Assembly (NCBI GenBank): GCA_964429005.1
Contig: CAYSAJ010000004.1
Location: forward strand, 30,624 to 94,623
Origin: JACRBE01 sp964429005
Lineage (GTDB): Bacteria > Chlamydiota > Chlamydiia > Chlamydiales > JACRBE01
Direction: 5' to 3'
DNA length: 64,000 nt
In this document: positions 27,431-36,545 of the stretch, piece by piece
Layout: each line of letters begins with the position of its first letter
Position numbering within the stretch: position 1 is the first letter of the stretch
The notes under the pieces: generated by a model
Database searches by the model: none
Told to the model about the DNA's origin: nothing
Seen by the model: the letters and a program-made list of their open reading frames with translations, nothing else
Made by a program: the position numbers and the translations under genes

Positions 27431-28433
27431 ATTGCTCAAAATCCCTTATGATCCATTCTTTCACAAAACCTAATGAATAAGAGCTCAAATCGACCCACTG
27501 AAAGAGGGGCTCTTTTCTAAACCAGGTGAATTGTCTTCTTGCATAGTGTTTCGAAGCTCGTTTAAAGGCCAGAACAAAATTATTGTAGTCTTGATCTGTT
27601 TTTGATGAGCGGAGATACTCTATCGTTTGGCGATAGCCGATAGCCATAGCTGCTGAATGGTTGAGTTCAAGCCCTTTATCAAGGAGAGTTTCTACTTCTA
27701 TAATAAGACCCTCCTTAAGCATGACTTCACATCTCTCTTCAATGCGAGGATAGAGAATTGATGTGGGGTAATGGATAAACCAGCAATGGAAATCGAAATC
27801 GTCAAGAATCGTTGCTTCTGAGGGTTTAGGAAAATCAGAAACCTTTTTTCCTGTCAGTGTCATGATTTCAAGAGCACGTATGATTTTCTGTTTATCTTGA
27901 AGAGTGATCGTGGCTGCATAAATCGGATCTAGTTTCGTTACTTTTTCAAAAAGAAGCTCTGCTCCAAATTTAGCGAAGTCCTGTTCCAATTTTTCACGAA
28001 TTTCTGGATCAGAAGGAGGACCTTTAGGAGGACCATAAATAAATGAATGGATATAAAATCCCACACCCCCTACGACGATAGGAACTTTATTTCTTCGGAG
28101 AATATCTTTGCAAATTTGATGAGCTTCCTCAAAGAAGCGAACGACATTGGAAGGATCATGAAGGTCCCATACATCAATCATATGATGGGGAACTTCTTTT
28201 CTCTGTTCTATGGTTGCTTTGGCAGTACCAATATCCATTTCCCTGTATACTTGCATCGAATCGGCAGAGATAATTTCCCCGTCGATTGCTTTAGCAATTT
28301 CAATAGATAAAGCTGTTTTTCCGGAAGCAGTAGGACCAGCAATCACAATAACTTTTTTTTTGGGAATCAAGAGCAGGGTAGAATCTTTTTTCGGCTGTGG
28401 AATCAAATCAAAATCGGAGAAACCGACGTGCAT
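27417..28433 (-). CDS. miaA: tRNA dimethylallyltransferase MiaA
   Basis: 338 residues. Begins with a 27-residue extension, then Walker A AGPTASGKTALS (33-44), DSMQVYREMDIGTAK, VPHHMIDV and GGVGFYIHSFIYGP. It adds the isopentenyl group to A37 of tRNAs reading UNN codons. Chain order on the minus strand is STAS gene, 9 nt gap, miaA, overlap, nadD, so the three are probably co-transcribed. A start at a later ATG would remove Walker A, so the first ATG is kept. Confidence 0.96.
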   Translation of the reverse strand: MHVGFSDFDLIPQPKKDSTLLLIPKKKVIVIAGPTASGKTALSIEIAKAIDGEIISADSMQVYREMDIGTAKATIEQRKEVPHHMIDVWDLHDPSNVVRFFEEAHQICKDILRRNKVPIVVGGVGFYIHSFIYGPPKGPPSDPEIREKLEQDFAKFGAELLFEKVTKLDPIYAATITLQDKQKIIRALEIMTLTGKKVSDFPKPSEATILDDFDFHCWFIHYPTSILYPRIEERCEVMLKEGLIIEVETLLDKGLELNHSAAMAIGYRQTIEYLRSSKTDQDYNNFVLAFKRASKHYARRQFTWFRKEPLFQWVDLSSYSLGFVKEWIIRDFEQYGQK

Positions 28434-28442
28434 AAAGAAGCC

Positions 28443-28778
28443 TTACAAAGAGAGAGCCTCAGATTCAGAAGAGCGAATCGTTAAGATCTTCTCAAATCCT
28501 GCCATTTTAATAATTTCCATCACTTCTTCATTGATTTGAAAGAAGACAAGACGGCCGTTTTTTGTAGCCATTTTTTTTGAGTTGGACAGCATAACCCTCA
28601 TTCCGGCGCTACTGAGATATTCAACTTTAGAAAAATCGACTAAAATTCGATGGTTAGCCTGAATAATGAGATTTGATAATGTCTCATCAAAGTGTGATGA
28701 GGAGACAGCATCGAGTCTGCCTTCGAGCCTAAGGATTTTTGCTCCACTCTTTTCATCCAGTGTAATTTGCAAACTCAT
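28443..28778 (-). CDS. STAS-domain anti-sigma-factor antagonist (RsbV/SpoIIAA-like)
   Basis: 111 residues, one STAS domain. The phosphorylation loop VEYLSSAGMRVM carries Ser56-Ser57; the second is the likely kinase target by analogy with SpoIIAA. Such proteins bind an anti-sigma kinase (RsbW) and are freed by an RsbU phosphatase. From memory Chlamydia has RsbV1/RsbV2 with a truncated system acting on sigma-66. Start at 28778 rather than the ATG two codons earlier, because AGGAG abuts the first and is correctly spaced from the second. No RsbW or RsbU gene is in this window. Confidence 0.93.
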   Translation of the reverse strand: MSLQITLDEKSGAKILRLEGRLDAVSSSHFDETLSNLIIQANHRILVDFSKVEYLSSAGMRVMLSNSKKMATKNGRLVFFQINEEVMEIIKMAGFEKILTIRSSESEALSL

Positions 28779-28804
28779 AACCATCTCCTAATTTGATAAA
28801 GTTT

Positions 28805-29035
28805 TTAATGAACGAGTTCTAGTTTAACTCTTCTTTCAAAACGTGCTCCGACAGTCAAAGCGATTGTGCGAAGAGCTTTGATTGTTCGCCCTTGTCTTCC
28901 TACGAGTTTAGCAACGTCATCTTGAGCTACTTTCACTTCGATAATGGTACTTTTTGTTCCTTCGAAAACTTGGACGGCTACGTTGTCAGGTTGATCCACT
29001 AAATTTTTTACCAAATACGCGACGAATTCTTGCAT
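28805..29035 (-). CDS. KH-domain RNA-binding protein (KhpA/YlqC-like)
   Basis: 76 residues, one KH domain of the short KhpA type: MQEFVAYLVKNLVDQPDNV, then the GxxG loop LVGRQGRTIKALR (about 44-56). In Gram-positive bacteria KhpA pairs with KhpB to bind RNAs involved in division and cell-wall synthesis. Here it lies directly after the peptidoglycan/division operon (ftsQ ends 29189 in the same direction further downstream) and before the STAS gene; whether it is co-transcribed is unclear because 150 nt separates it from ftsQ. Confidence 0.93.
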   Translation of the reverse strand: MQEFVAYLVKNLVDQPDNVAVQVFEGTKSTIIEVKVAQDDVAKLVGRQGRTIKALRTIALTVGARFERRVKLELVH

Positions 29036-29188
29036 ATTACTTTCCAGGGTGTAGATTATCTTGGTTCGCTTACAATAAAAGGAACAACTCTAAGGGAGTT
29101 ATTCGAGTCTAGTCTATCAATTTTTTTTATAAGAATCAAATGCATTTCTGTCTATTAGAACTCCCCTCTAACAAGGGATTTCGTCAAT

Positions 29189-29998
29189 TCACGGGAGGGC
29201 TTCTATATAGGCAACTGAGGGCAACCGAAGGTCTATGACCCATGTAGATTCACTTTCTTTCATCATTTTTTGTGAAAGGTTGATGTAGTTTCCAAGTTGC
29301 TTCGAGTACCCTTTAGTCGGCAAACGGAGAAGGTGTCTCTGGGAGCCTTTTCTGAGGATTAATACGATCTCTCTTCTTCCTTTGCTAGGGTGGAATGAGT
29401 GAGAAATGTCAATTCTTTCAACAAAGTGGTGTTGAAAAGACTTGGTATACTGAATCAGATGCAAAACGTTTTTAACAAGACCAAATTTAGGGTGGTTTTC
29501 TAAACAAAAAGAAGATGTACTTAAATCCCCAAAATATATTTGAGTGAGACGTTTTGGAGTGAAATAGGGAGATAAAGGAAAAAGATGGCCACCATCGTCT
29601 GTAGCTACATTTTCAAAATCGAGAACTAAGGCTAGGGGCCTTCGAACAGAATAATCGACATAGAGGGAAGAAGGATAGATTTTTTTGATTTCAACTTTTT
29701 CGATAACGGGAGATTGATAAAGTTTTTTTTCAAGAAGCTTGGTGTCGATCAGATCGAGGTGACAAGCGCGATCCTTAGAAAGCTGCATCATTTCACAAAG
29801 GTATGTAGTAGGCAAAGCTCCCTTATCGGGTCCAGTTTGAATCAGACGGTCGACGAAAAGCTGAGGATTACGAAGACGATCCATCTTATGATCTCTCCAC
29901 ACCTTTAGGCCCAGGAAAAAGATCGAGCAAGAGAATACGCAGGAAAGAAAAATGTAAATTAAAGCTCGCGAAAAAGGAATGATCTTTTTATCGGTCAT
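29189..29998 (-). CDS. ftsQ: Cell division protein FtsQ/DivIB family
   Basis: 269 residues. Short cytoplasmic N-terminus, one membrane helix (about 10-31), then a periplasmic POTRA-like segment (SPVIEKVEIKKIYPSSLYVDYSVRRPLA, in part, about 92-120) and the beta domain to the end. FtsQ links the divisome to FtsL/FtsB. Start overlaps the murC stop by 4 nt (ATGA), making it the last gene of the murF-to-ftsQ operon. Chlamydiae lack FtsZ, so its role is in polarised, MreB-dependent division. Confidence 0.88.
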   Translation of the reverse strand: MTDKKIIPFSRALIYIFLSCVFSCSIFFLGLKVWRDHKMDRLRNPQLFVDRLIQTGPDKGALPTTYLCEMMQLSKDRACHLDLIDTKLLEKKLYQSPVIEKVEIKKIYPSSLYVDYSVRRPLALVLDFENVATDDGGHLFPLSPYFTPKRLTQIYFGDLSTSSFCLENHPKFGLVKNVLHLIQYTKSFQHHFVERIDISHSFHPSKGRREIVLILRKGSQRHLLRLPTKGYSKQLGNYINLSQKMMKESESTWVIDLRLPSVAYIEALP

Positions 29999-31341
29999 GG
30001 CATAAGGGATAATTTATCACATACTTCACAGATATCCCCTGCCCCAAGAGTAATCACGACATCTGTTGGAGAAAGGCACTCTCTGAGATAGCTGCTAATA
30101 TAATTTCTTGTTATATATTCCATAGACTGGTGACTTTTGAGCTGAATCATTTTCATGATCGTGTCAGGATCAATTCCGGGAATTGGCTCCTCTCCAGCTG
30201 GATAAATATCTGTTACTATCAGATGATCTACATCCTGAAAAACATGGGCTAACTCGTGCATGAGGCTCTTCATTCGGGAGTATCGATGAGGTTGAAAGAT
30301 CGCATAGATTTTTTTGCTTTGAGAGAGATTTCGTATCGCTTTTAAGGAAGCGGCTATCTCAGTGGGATGATGTGCATAATCATCATAGAGATGAGCTCCC
30401 TGACACTCTCCCTTTTTTTCCAAACGGCGGTGAACCCCACGATAAGTTGCAAAACTCAGGCGGATATCTCTTTCAGAAACACCTAATAGGAGGGAAAGTG
30501 CAAAAACAGCTGTAGCATTGAGAATGTTATGCTCCCCTGGGAGACCCAGATCAATGTGTGAGTAATGATTTCCTTGAAATTCTACATCAAATTTTGCTCT
30601 ACCTTCTATCCAGCGTATTTGTTTGATCTTGGCATCTGCATGCTTAGAAAATCCGTAGCTTATTCCTTTCGGTTTAATAACTGATAAATAGGGATCATCG
30701 GCCCACCACACTAGGTGACGTGGATTTTTTACTTTAAGCATAAAAGAAACATAAGCCTCGCAAAGAGCTTGTTTTGTATGCCAGTAATCAAGGTGGTCAT
30801 TATCAATATTTGTAACAATGGCCCCAAATGGATCCGTTTTTAAAAATGATCCATCACTTTCATCCCCCTCTAAAACAAAGTACTCTCCCCTGCCATGGTG
30901 ACCATTTGTTATGAAAGAAGGGGAAATCCCTCCAAAAACAAAAGAAGGATTTTTTCCTGCAGTATAAAGAACGTGAGCTAAAAGGGATGTTGTGGTTGTT
31001 TTGCCATGAGCGCCACAAACAACAAGAGACTTTTGAGACCTTGCAAGCCAGCGAAGAAGATCTGATCTATGCCAAATAAGACAGCCCAGTTCTTTTGCTT
31101 TTTTTATTTCAGGGTTATCCTTTTGAATGGCTGTTGAGTAGATGACCACATGATGAGATTCAATATTTTTCTCGTCGTGGCCAAAAGTAATTTTAGCCCC
31201 TTTTTTTGCAAGAATATCTGTTTTTTTTGACGGCACAAGATCGCTGCCTGCAACTTTCATATTCATTTCGAGGAGAATGTGTGCAAGAGCGCTCATTCCT
31301 ACTCCTCCTATCCCAATAAAAAAATACTCTAACTGGTTCAT
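29995..31341 (-). CDS. murC: UDP-N-acetylmuramate--L-alanine ligase MurC, unfused
   Basis: 448 residues. Mur ligase with N-terminal Rossmann part (FIGIGGVGMSALAHILLEM), ATP loop GAHGKTTTTSL (about 110-120), DYAHHPTEIAA and a C-terminal GAGDI. It adds L-alanine to UDP-MurNAc in the cytoplasm. In Chlamydiaceae MurC is fused to D-Ala-D-Ala ligase in a protein of about 800 residues; here the gene ends at the MurC C-terminus and ftsQ follows at once. Overlaps murG by 4 nt. Confidence 0.97.
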   Translation of the reverse strand: MNQLEYFFIGIGGVGMSALAHILLEMNMKVAGSDLVPSKKTDILAKKGAKITFGHDEKNIESHHVVIYSTAIQKDNPEIKKAKELGCLIWHRSDLLRWLARSQKSLVVCGAHGKTTTTSLLAHVLYTAGKNPSFVFGGISPSFITNGHHGRGEYFVLEGDESDGSFLKTDPFGAIVTNIDNDHLDYWHTKQALCEAYVSFMLKVKNPRHLVWWADDPYLSVIKPKGISYGFSKHADAKIKQIRWIEGRAKFDVEFQGNHYSHIDLGLPGEHNILNATAVFALSLLLGVSERDIRLSFATYRGVHRRLEKKGECQGAHLYDDYAHHPTEIAASLKAIRNLSQSKKIYAIFQPHRYSRMKSLMHELAHVFQDVDHLIVTDIYPAGEEPIPGIDPDTIMKMIQLKSHQSMEYITRNYISSYLRECLSPTDVVITLGAGDICEVCDKLSLMP

Positions 31342-32375
31342 AAAGGCACTTTGATGAATTGTTGTATAACGGTTGCTAAAGAATCTCCCTCTTCCTTGAC
31401 TTGAAAGTCTGTTAGATGAGATTGATAATGATGTAAGCTACTGAGCATTTTCTGAATTTTAGAAGACACAAGTTCAGGGGTAAATTCCTTTTGCTGAATG
31501 GAAATTCCTCCGCGAACAACATCAGTAAAGTATTTCGCATTGATGGTTTGATGATCATCTGTGGCATGAGGATAGGGCACTACAATCGCAGGTGTAGCAC
31601 TAGAAATAATTTCTCGCAAGGTTCCAGCTCCTGAGCGGCATATAACTAAGTCACTACTAAGATAGGCTTTAGCCATATCCTCTTCAAAAGATTTTACAAT
31701 CGCTTTGATTCCATGTTGCTCATAAAGAGTGCGTATCTGCTCTGTAGAATCCTTAAAACCTGCCAGATGAATCACTTGAAGATGATGTCCCATCACTGCA
31801 AAAGGAACTACTTGATTGAGAATTTGAGCTCCTTGGGATCCTCCAAATACTAGCAAAGTAACGATATCAGGGCTTAAGCCATAATCAAGCCTTGCTTGTT
31901 CTTTTGAAATAGCTCTTTTAGCAGGATTGATCGGCATGGCCACCATCTTCGCCTGTGATCCAGGGAAGTACATTGCTATTTTTACTGCAATAGGGGAAAA
32001 AAGACGATTAACACGACCCATTTTTGCATTCGGTTCATAAAGAACTATGGGGATTCTAAGAAAAAAAGCTGCAAGAAGAGGGGGCAAACTATGATAACTG
32101 CCAAAACCGACCACGATCTGCGGACGAATTTTTTTCAATAAAGTTAAAGAGCTAAAAAAGCCTTTAAGAATTTTTTTGAGTGAGAAGAGGATTGATGAAT
32201 TGAGGGTTATTGTTGAGCCGTCGACTGAAACCACGCGAGGAACGTTTTCTAGAAGATGGTGCTGTTTGGCTTTTACTCCAATAAAGTAGGTTTCACAATT
32301 GATATGGCGAGCACATTCAAGCGCAGGGACGATATGCCCTCCCGTACCTCCTACAGCTAAGACAACCTTCGACAT
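31338..32375 (-). CDS. murG: UDP-GlcNAc transferase MurG (lipid II synthase)
   Basis: 345 residues. GT28 glycosyltransferase with the glycine-rich membrane-facing loop VGGTGGHIVPAL (7-18), GFGSYHSLPPLLAAF, GGSQGAQILN and the UDP-GlcNAc site RSGAGTLREI...VPYPHATDDHQTINA. It converts lipid I to lipid II at the inner membrane face. It overlaps ftsW by 19 nt and murC by 4 nt. Confidence 0.97.
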   Translation of the reverse strand: MSKVVLAVGGTGGHIVPALECARHINCETYFIGVKAKQHHLLENVPRVVSVDGSTITLNSSILFSLKKILKGFFSSLTLLKKIRPQIVVGFGSYHSLPPLLAAFFLRIPIVLYEPNAKMGRVNRLFSPIAVKIAMYFPGSQAKMVAMPINPAKRAISKEQARLDYGLSPDIVTLLVFGGSQGAQILNQVVPFAVMGHHLQVIHLAGFKDSTEQIRTLYEQHGIKAIVKSFEEDMAKAYLSSDLVICRSGAGTLREIISSATPAIVVPYPHATDDHQTINAKYFTDVVRGGISIQQKEFTPELVSSKIQKMLSSLHHYQSHLTDFQVKEEGDSLATVIQQFIKVPL

Positions 32376-33496
32376 AAATATGCTGACTCAACATTTTTTG
32401 AGGAACTATAATCAATGTTTATTAAGAGCGCAATAATCATTAAATTAGCACACAGTGAGGATCCTCCCTGACTAAAAAAAGGCAAATTTGTTCCCTTACT
32501 GGGGAGAAGACCTGAAACAACACCCAGATTGAGAAAAGCTTGGAATCCGATAAGAAATGTCATCGTAGCCGCCATCAAATAAATAGGCTCAGATTTTGCT
32601 TTAAGAGCAATTTGAAAGCCAAAAGTGACGACAAGAAGATAGATGACAATCAAACCGAGTATGCCCATAAATCCGAATTCCTCTGCATAGATGGCAGCAA
32701 TATAGTCGCTACGAGCTTCAGGCAGATAATTGAGTTTTTGGAGGCTATTGCCTAGCCCTCTTCCCGACATTCCTCCTGACCCTGCTGCAATTTTCGCCTG
32801 AAAGGGTTGGTGCCCTTTCCCGAGAAGATCATCTTCTGGATGAAGATAAATATGAATCCTTGCTTTTACGTGAGGGAGACGCACAGCGTAACTACCTCCG
32901 ATGAAGACGAGCAAGCAAAAGGGAAAGAGCCAATACTTCATCGGAACCCTCAGCAAAAAAAAGAGGGTCATAAGACAAGAAATAATAATAATAGCAGTCC
33001 CGTTATCAGGCTCGACCAGAATCAAAAAAAGAGGAAGTGCAATAATGCTTAGAAGACGAAAAAACACTTTCACAGAAAAAGGTTGCTCAAGAGAACGTTT
33101 TATAAAATAGATGGGAAGGATGATTTTAGCGAATTCTGATGGTTGAAAAGAGACACCAAATATCTTAATCCATCTTCTAGCACCGTTGAGCTCCATTCCG
33201 ATACGTGGGATCAAGATAATAAAAAGCAAAAAGACCCACAAAACAAAAACAACTCCAATATAAGAATAAAATTTTTCTACGCCCCATCTAAAGAATAGAA
33301 AGGCCATGGTAAAGCCAAAAAATGCAAACAGGATTTGTTTTATAAAGGAGTGATTGATTTTATCGATTCTTTCTAAATCAAGAGCTTCGGCTGAGGTAGT
33401 GTTGTACACCATCAAAAGGCCTAAAACCATAAGGGTCAGCACACAAACAAAAAGTCCAAGAGAAGAAAACGAAAGCCGAGAAAAAACCGATTTCAT
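32357..33496 (-). CDS. ftsW: SEDS peptidoglycan polymerase FtsW
   Basis: 379 residues with about ten membrane helices. SEDS signatures are present: GARRWIKIFGVSFQPSEFAK (about 103-122), the GLGNSLQKLNYLPEARSDYI loop with the catalytic Asp region, and GLLPSKGTNLPFFSQGGSS near the C-terminus. FtsW polymerises glycan strands at division with a class B penicillin-binding protein. Its start overlaps the LysM gene stop by 4 nt. Confidence 0.96.
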   Translation of the reverse strand: MKSVFSRLSFSSLGLFVCVLTLMVLGLLMVYNTTSAEALDLERIDKINHSFIKQILFAFFGFTMAFLFFRWGVEKFYSYIGVVFVLWVFLLFIILIPRIGMELNGARRWIKIFGVSFQPSEFAKIILPIYFIKRSLEQPFSVKVFFRLLSIIALPLFLILVEPDNGTAIIIISCLMTLFFLLRVPMKYWLFPFCLLVFIGGSYAVRLPHVKARIHIYLHPEDDLLGKGHQPFQAKIAAGSGGMSGRGLGNSLQKLNYLPEARSDYIAAIYAEEFGFMGILGLIVIYLLVVTFGFQIALKAKSEPIYLMAATMTFLIGFQAFLNLGVVSGLLPSKGTNLPFFSQGGSSLCANLMIIALLINIDYSSSKNVESAYLCRRLS

Positions 33497-34185
33497 TTTA
33501 TTCGGAGTCGATCCCCGGGTTTTAGCTTTTTCGCTTTTGATTCATCAAGATTATTTAGACGAAGGAGTTCTTCAATTTTAAGCTGGTTTTTCATTGCAAT
33601 CGTCCAAGGGTTGTCACCTTGTTTTACGACATAATATTTAGCTTCTTGAGGCTCATTTTGAGGAGATGAAACAGCTTTTATAGAAGTTTTTGGCACATAG
33701 ATCGTTTGCCCGATATAGAGGTGTGGGGAGCTTAGATGATTAACTCTTTTTATTTCCTCAACAGAACAACCGTGATTTTTAGCAATTTTCTCTAATACAT
33801 CCCCTGATTTGATTTCTATCGTGATCCAATCAACTGGAGGGAGATCTTCATAAGCAACAGAAGGAGCGTTATCTTTTTTGGGTTCTGTCTTTTGCTCAAA
33901 TGCAAAGGTGGTGGCTGGAATCACCAATTCAGGTTCTTTTTTTGCTATTTCAACTGGAGGAGCGATTTCCATATTTTTTTTCTTTTCTTCATACTGAGAT
34001 AGAACTAAGTCTACTTGGTCTAAAGCTTGCTTGGGAGCAATAGGATTTGAATTTTTTGTTTCTATTGAGATTTCGCCACCAGAATTGATCACAAGAGTTG
34101 GGTGTTTAATCGATGTCATGAATAAAATTGTAAGCACACCAACATTTACTAAGATCGCAATTAAAATAGTATCTTTTCTCGACAT
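33493..34185 (-). CDS. Membrane-anchored double LysM protein (chlamydial NlpD-like)
   Basis: 230 residues. One N-terminal membrane helix (about 7-25), a Lys/Glu/Pro linker, then two LysM domains (about 122-166, IEIKSGDVLEKIAKNHG; and about 184-229, YYVVKQGDNPWTIAMKN). LysM modules bind peptidoglycan. The M23 peptidase domain of E. coli NlpD is absent, so this is a binding or activating protein rather than a hydrolase. From memory, C. trachomatis has a gene called nlpD at the same place between murD and ftsW. Four nt separate it from murD. Confidence 0.9.
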   Translation of the reverse strand: MSRKDTILIAILVNVGVLTILFMTSIKHPTLVINSGGEISIETKNSNPIAPKQALDQVDLVLSQYEEKKKNMEIAPPVEIAKKEPELVIPATTFAFEQKTEPKKDNAPSVAYEDLPPVDWITIEIKSGDVLEKIAKNHGCSVEEIKRVNHLSSPHLYIGQTIYVPKTSIKAVSSPQNEPQEAKYYVVKQGDNPWTIAMKNQLKIEELLRLNNLDESKAKKLKPGDRLRIK

Positions 34186-34188
34186 GAA

Positions 34189-35361
34189 TTATTGCTCCTT
34201 GTTGAGGGAATGTACTAAAGAGGTAAACACCTCTCCCCTCTCTTCGTAATTTTTAAACTGATCCAGACTTGCACATCCAGGGGAAAGGAGAACACAATCT
34301 CCTTCAACAGCAAACTCCCTGGCTTTAGCAAAAGCTAAAGGAAGGGTCTCACATATTTCCACCTCGAGGCCGGAGTATACATCATCGCGGATTTTCGTGG
34401 CACATTCACCAAAAGCGATGATTTTTTTCACGTAGGGAGATAAAGATTTTTTCCACAAATCAAAATCAAGACCCTTGTTTTTTCCTCCAGCCAGCAGGAT
34501 TGTAGGTAATTTTAATTGCTGGACTGCATAAATTGTAGAATGCACCGTTGTGGATTTGCTGTCGTTAATAAAAGTAATTCCAAACACATCAGACACTTTT
34601 TGAAGACGGTGGGGAGGCTTCTGAAATGTCTCAAGAGCTTTTTTTGCATCATCGATAGAAACCCCTAAAGCACCCACTATAGCGATTGCAAAAGCAGAGT
34701 TATCATCTTCTATCAGGTTCACTTTTCCCCTGTAATCTTCGGGCATAGATGCCCTGCTTACAAAAGCTTGTCCCTTCTCTTTAGTAAGGGAAAAGATATG
34801 CCATTTCGTGCGCCTGTATTCATCCATCGAACCATACGAATCGAGATGATTCTCGGTGATATTCGTAATAGCTACTATATCAAATACAGGTGAGCTCATC
34901 GTTTCTAGTTGATAGGAGCTGATTTCACATACATAAAAATCAGCTTCATTTTCTTGCAGAAGGTAATCACATATTGTATCTCCTATGTTGCCAAGAGCAG
35001 GTGCTTTATAGCCTTGCATTTGCAAAATATGAGCCACCATCGATACGGTGGTTGTTTTTCCGTTAGATCCAGTGATTCCAATCACTTTTTTTGAAGGAGG
35101 AATAGCTCTAAGTCCCATTTCCACTTCTCCTATAATTGGAATATCATGGTCTAAGGCATCTTGAAATAGAGGATGGGTTTTCCGAATTCCTGGAGATACT
35201 ATTACGAGATCAAAATCTGAAGCGTGGACATCTTTTTCTGACAAAACGCCCTCTTCAGTCAAAGGGTGTTTATCAACAATAGTGACTTCATATCCAAGGT
35301 GTGTACACCACTTTGCTGCAGCTTTGCCACTCACTCCATAGCCAATAATAAGGGTTTTCAT
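34189..35361 (-). CDS. murD: UDP-N-acetylmuramoylalanine--D-glutamate ligase MurD
   Basis: 390 residues, shorter than E. coli MurD (about 438), as the N-terminal domain is compact. ATP loop GITGSNGKTTTVSM (about 95-108), NITENHLDSYGSMDEY, INDSKSTTVHST and LSPGCASLDQFKNYEERG are clear MurD motifs. It adds D-glutamate to UDP-MurNAc-L-Ala. Lies between mraY (12 nt) and the LysM gene (3 nt). Confidence 0.96.
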   Translation of the reverse strand: MKTLIIGYGVSGKAAAKWCTHLGYEVTIVDKHPLTEEGVLSEKDVHASDFDLVIVSPGIRKTHPLFQDALDHDIPIIGEVEMGLRAIPPSKKVIGITGSNGKTTTVSMVAHILQMQGYKAPALGNIGDTICDYLLQENEADFYVCEISSYQLETMSSPVFDIVAITNITENHLDSYGSMDEYRRTKWHIFSLTKEKGQAFVSRASMPEDYRGKVNLIEDDNSAFAIAIVGALGVSIDDAKKALETFQKPPHRLQKVSDVFGITFINDSKSTTVHSTIYAVQQLKLPTILLAGGKNKGLDFDLWKKSLSPYVKKIIAFGECATKIRDDVYSGLEVEICETLPLAFAKAREFAVEGDCVLLSPGCASLDQFKNYEERGEVFTSLVHSLNKEQ

Positions 35362-35373
35362 GTGATCCTGCTA

Positions 35374-36543
35374 TTACTGAAATTTAATAGAAGCTAGCCC
35401 AATCAAAGCAAGAACAAGGCCGACTATCCAAAAACGAATAACAATTTTTGTTTCAGGCAAGCCTTGGTATTCAAAATGGTGATGGAGTGGCGCGCAGAGA
35501 AAAATTCGTTTTCCTTTTCGAAGTCGAAATGATGCTACTTGCAAAATCACTGAGAGGGCTTCTAAAACAAATAAAAAACCTACCAGCGCTAAAAGAAACT
35601 CTCTGCGAAGAAGAATCGAAGACACTCCAAGACATCCTCCGAGCATTAATGATCCTGTATCTCCCATGAAAACTTGAGCTGGATGTCCATTGTACCACAG
35701 GAACCCCATACAAGCCCCCATGATAGCACAAAGGAAAATGGCGATTTCGCCTCCATGCTCCAAATAGGTCACATTTAAATATCTAGAAATTTCAACGTGG
35801 TTCATGACAAAAGCAAGTAGAGCAAACACCATAGAAGTCATAAGGACAAGACCTGAGGCTAGACCATCAAGACCGTCAGTTAAATTCACTGCATTTGAGG
35901 AGCCCGTGATTACAAATATCATAAAGAAAAAGCTTAATATCAGCCAAAAGCCCGAAAGATGAAACAAGGAAGATTTTAGAAATGGGATAAAATAGAGACC
36001 AAAATAGGAAGTTTTATCAAAGCTCATATTGCCCCATTTAGCAATCACAGGGGTAAATCCCACTGAGATAGATGGGTAAAGCAAATAAAGGGCGACTGCT
36101 CCAGAGAAAAGAAGTTGGTAAAGAAACTTATGTTTAGAGCGAAGTCCTTTTGCATTTTTATATTTGAGTTTTAAATAATCGTCACGAGCACCTATGGCAC
36201 CTAAAACCAAACAGGTCGTGAACAGAACCCAAGTAAAGGCGCACGTGAAATCCATCCAAAGAAGGCTTGAGACAACAATGGAGCAAAGAATCAAAATCCC
36301 TCCCATCGTAGGTGTGTCTTGCTTTTTTGCATGAAGCTTTCCTAAAAGAGGGCATTCTTCTTTTCGAATGTGTTGGCCGATTTTCAACTCATAGAGTTTT
36401 TTTATGAAGCTTGGGCCTAATAAAAGTGTCATGAGAAGGGAAGTGAGAGCCGATAATATCATCTTTGTTGAAGTGTAAAAAAAGACGGCAGGAATTTTTA
36501 AGAGAAGAGTTGCGCTGAGCCATTTTAAAAAGAGGATTAACAT
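35374..36543 (-). CDS. mraY: Phospho-MurNAc-pentapeptide translocase MraY
   Basis: 389 residues from the chosen ATG, 2 nt after the murF stop; an in-frame ATG at 36570 would add nine residues inside murF. Ten membrane helices expected. Signatures: KKQDTPTMGGIL (about 72-83), the Asp-rich DDYLKLKYKN (metal and lipid binding), NAVNLTDGLDGLASG and FMGDTGSLMLGG. It moves phospho-MurNAc-pentapeptide onto undecaprenyl phosphate to make lipid I. Confidence 0.97.
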   Translation of the reverse strand: MLILFLKWLSATLLLKIPAVFFYTSTKMILSALTSLLMTLLLGPSFIKKLYELKIGQHIRKEECPLLGKLHAKKQDTPTMGGILILCSIVVSSLLWMDFTCAFTWVLFTTCLVLGAIGARDDYLKLKYKNAKGLRSKHKFLYQLLFSGAVALYLLYPSISVGFTPVIAKWGNMSFDKTSYFGLYFIPFLKSSLFHLSGFWLILSFFFMIFVITGSSNAVNLTDGLDGLASGLVLMTSMVFALLAFVMNHVEISRYLNVTYLEHGGEIAIFLCAIMGACMGFLWYNGHPAQVFMGDTGSLMLGGCLGVSSILLRREFLLALVGFLFVLEALSVILQVASFRLRKGKRIFLCAPLHHHFEYQGLPETKIVIRFWIVGLVLALIGLASIKFQ

Positions 36544-36545
36544 AG

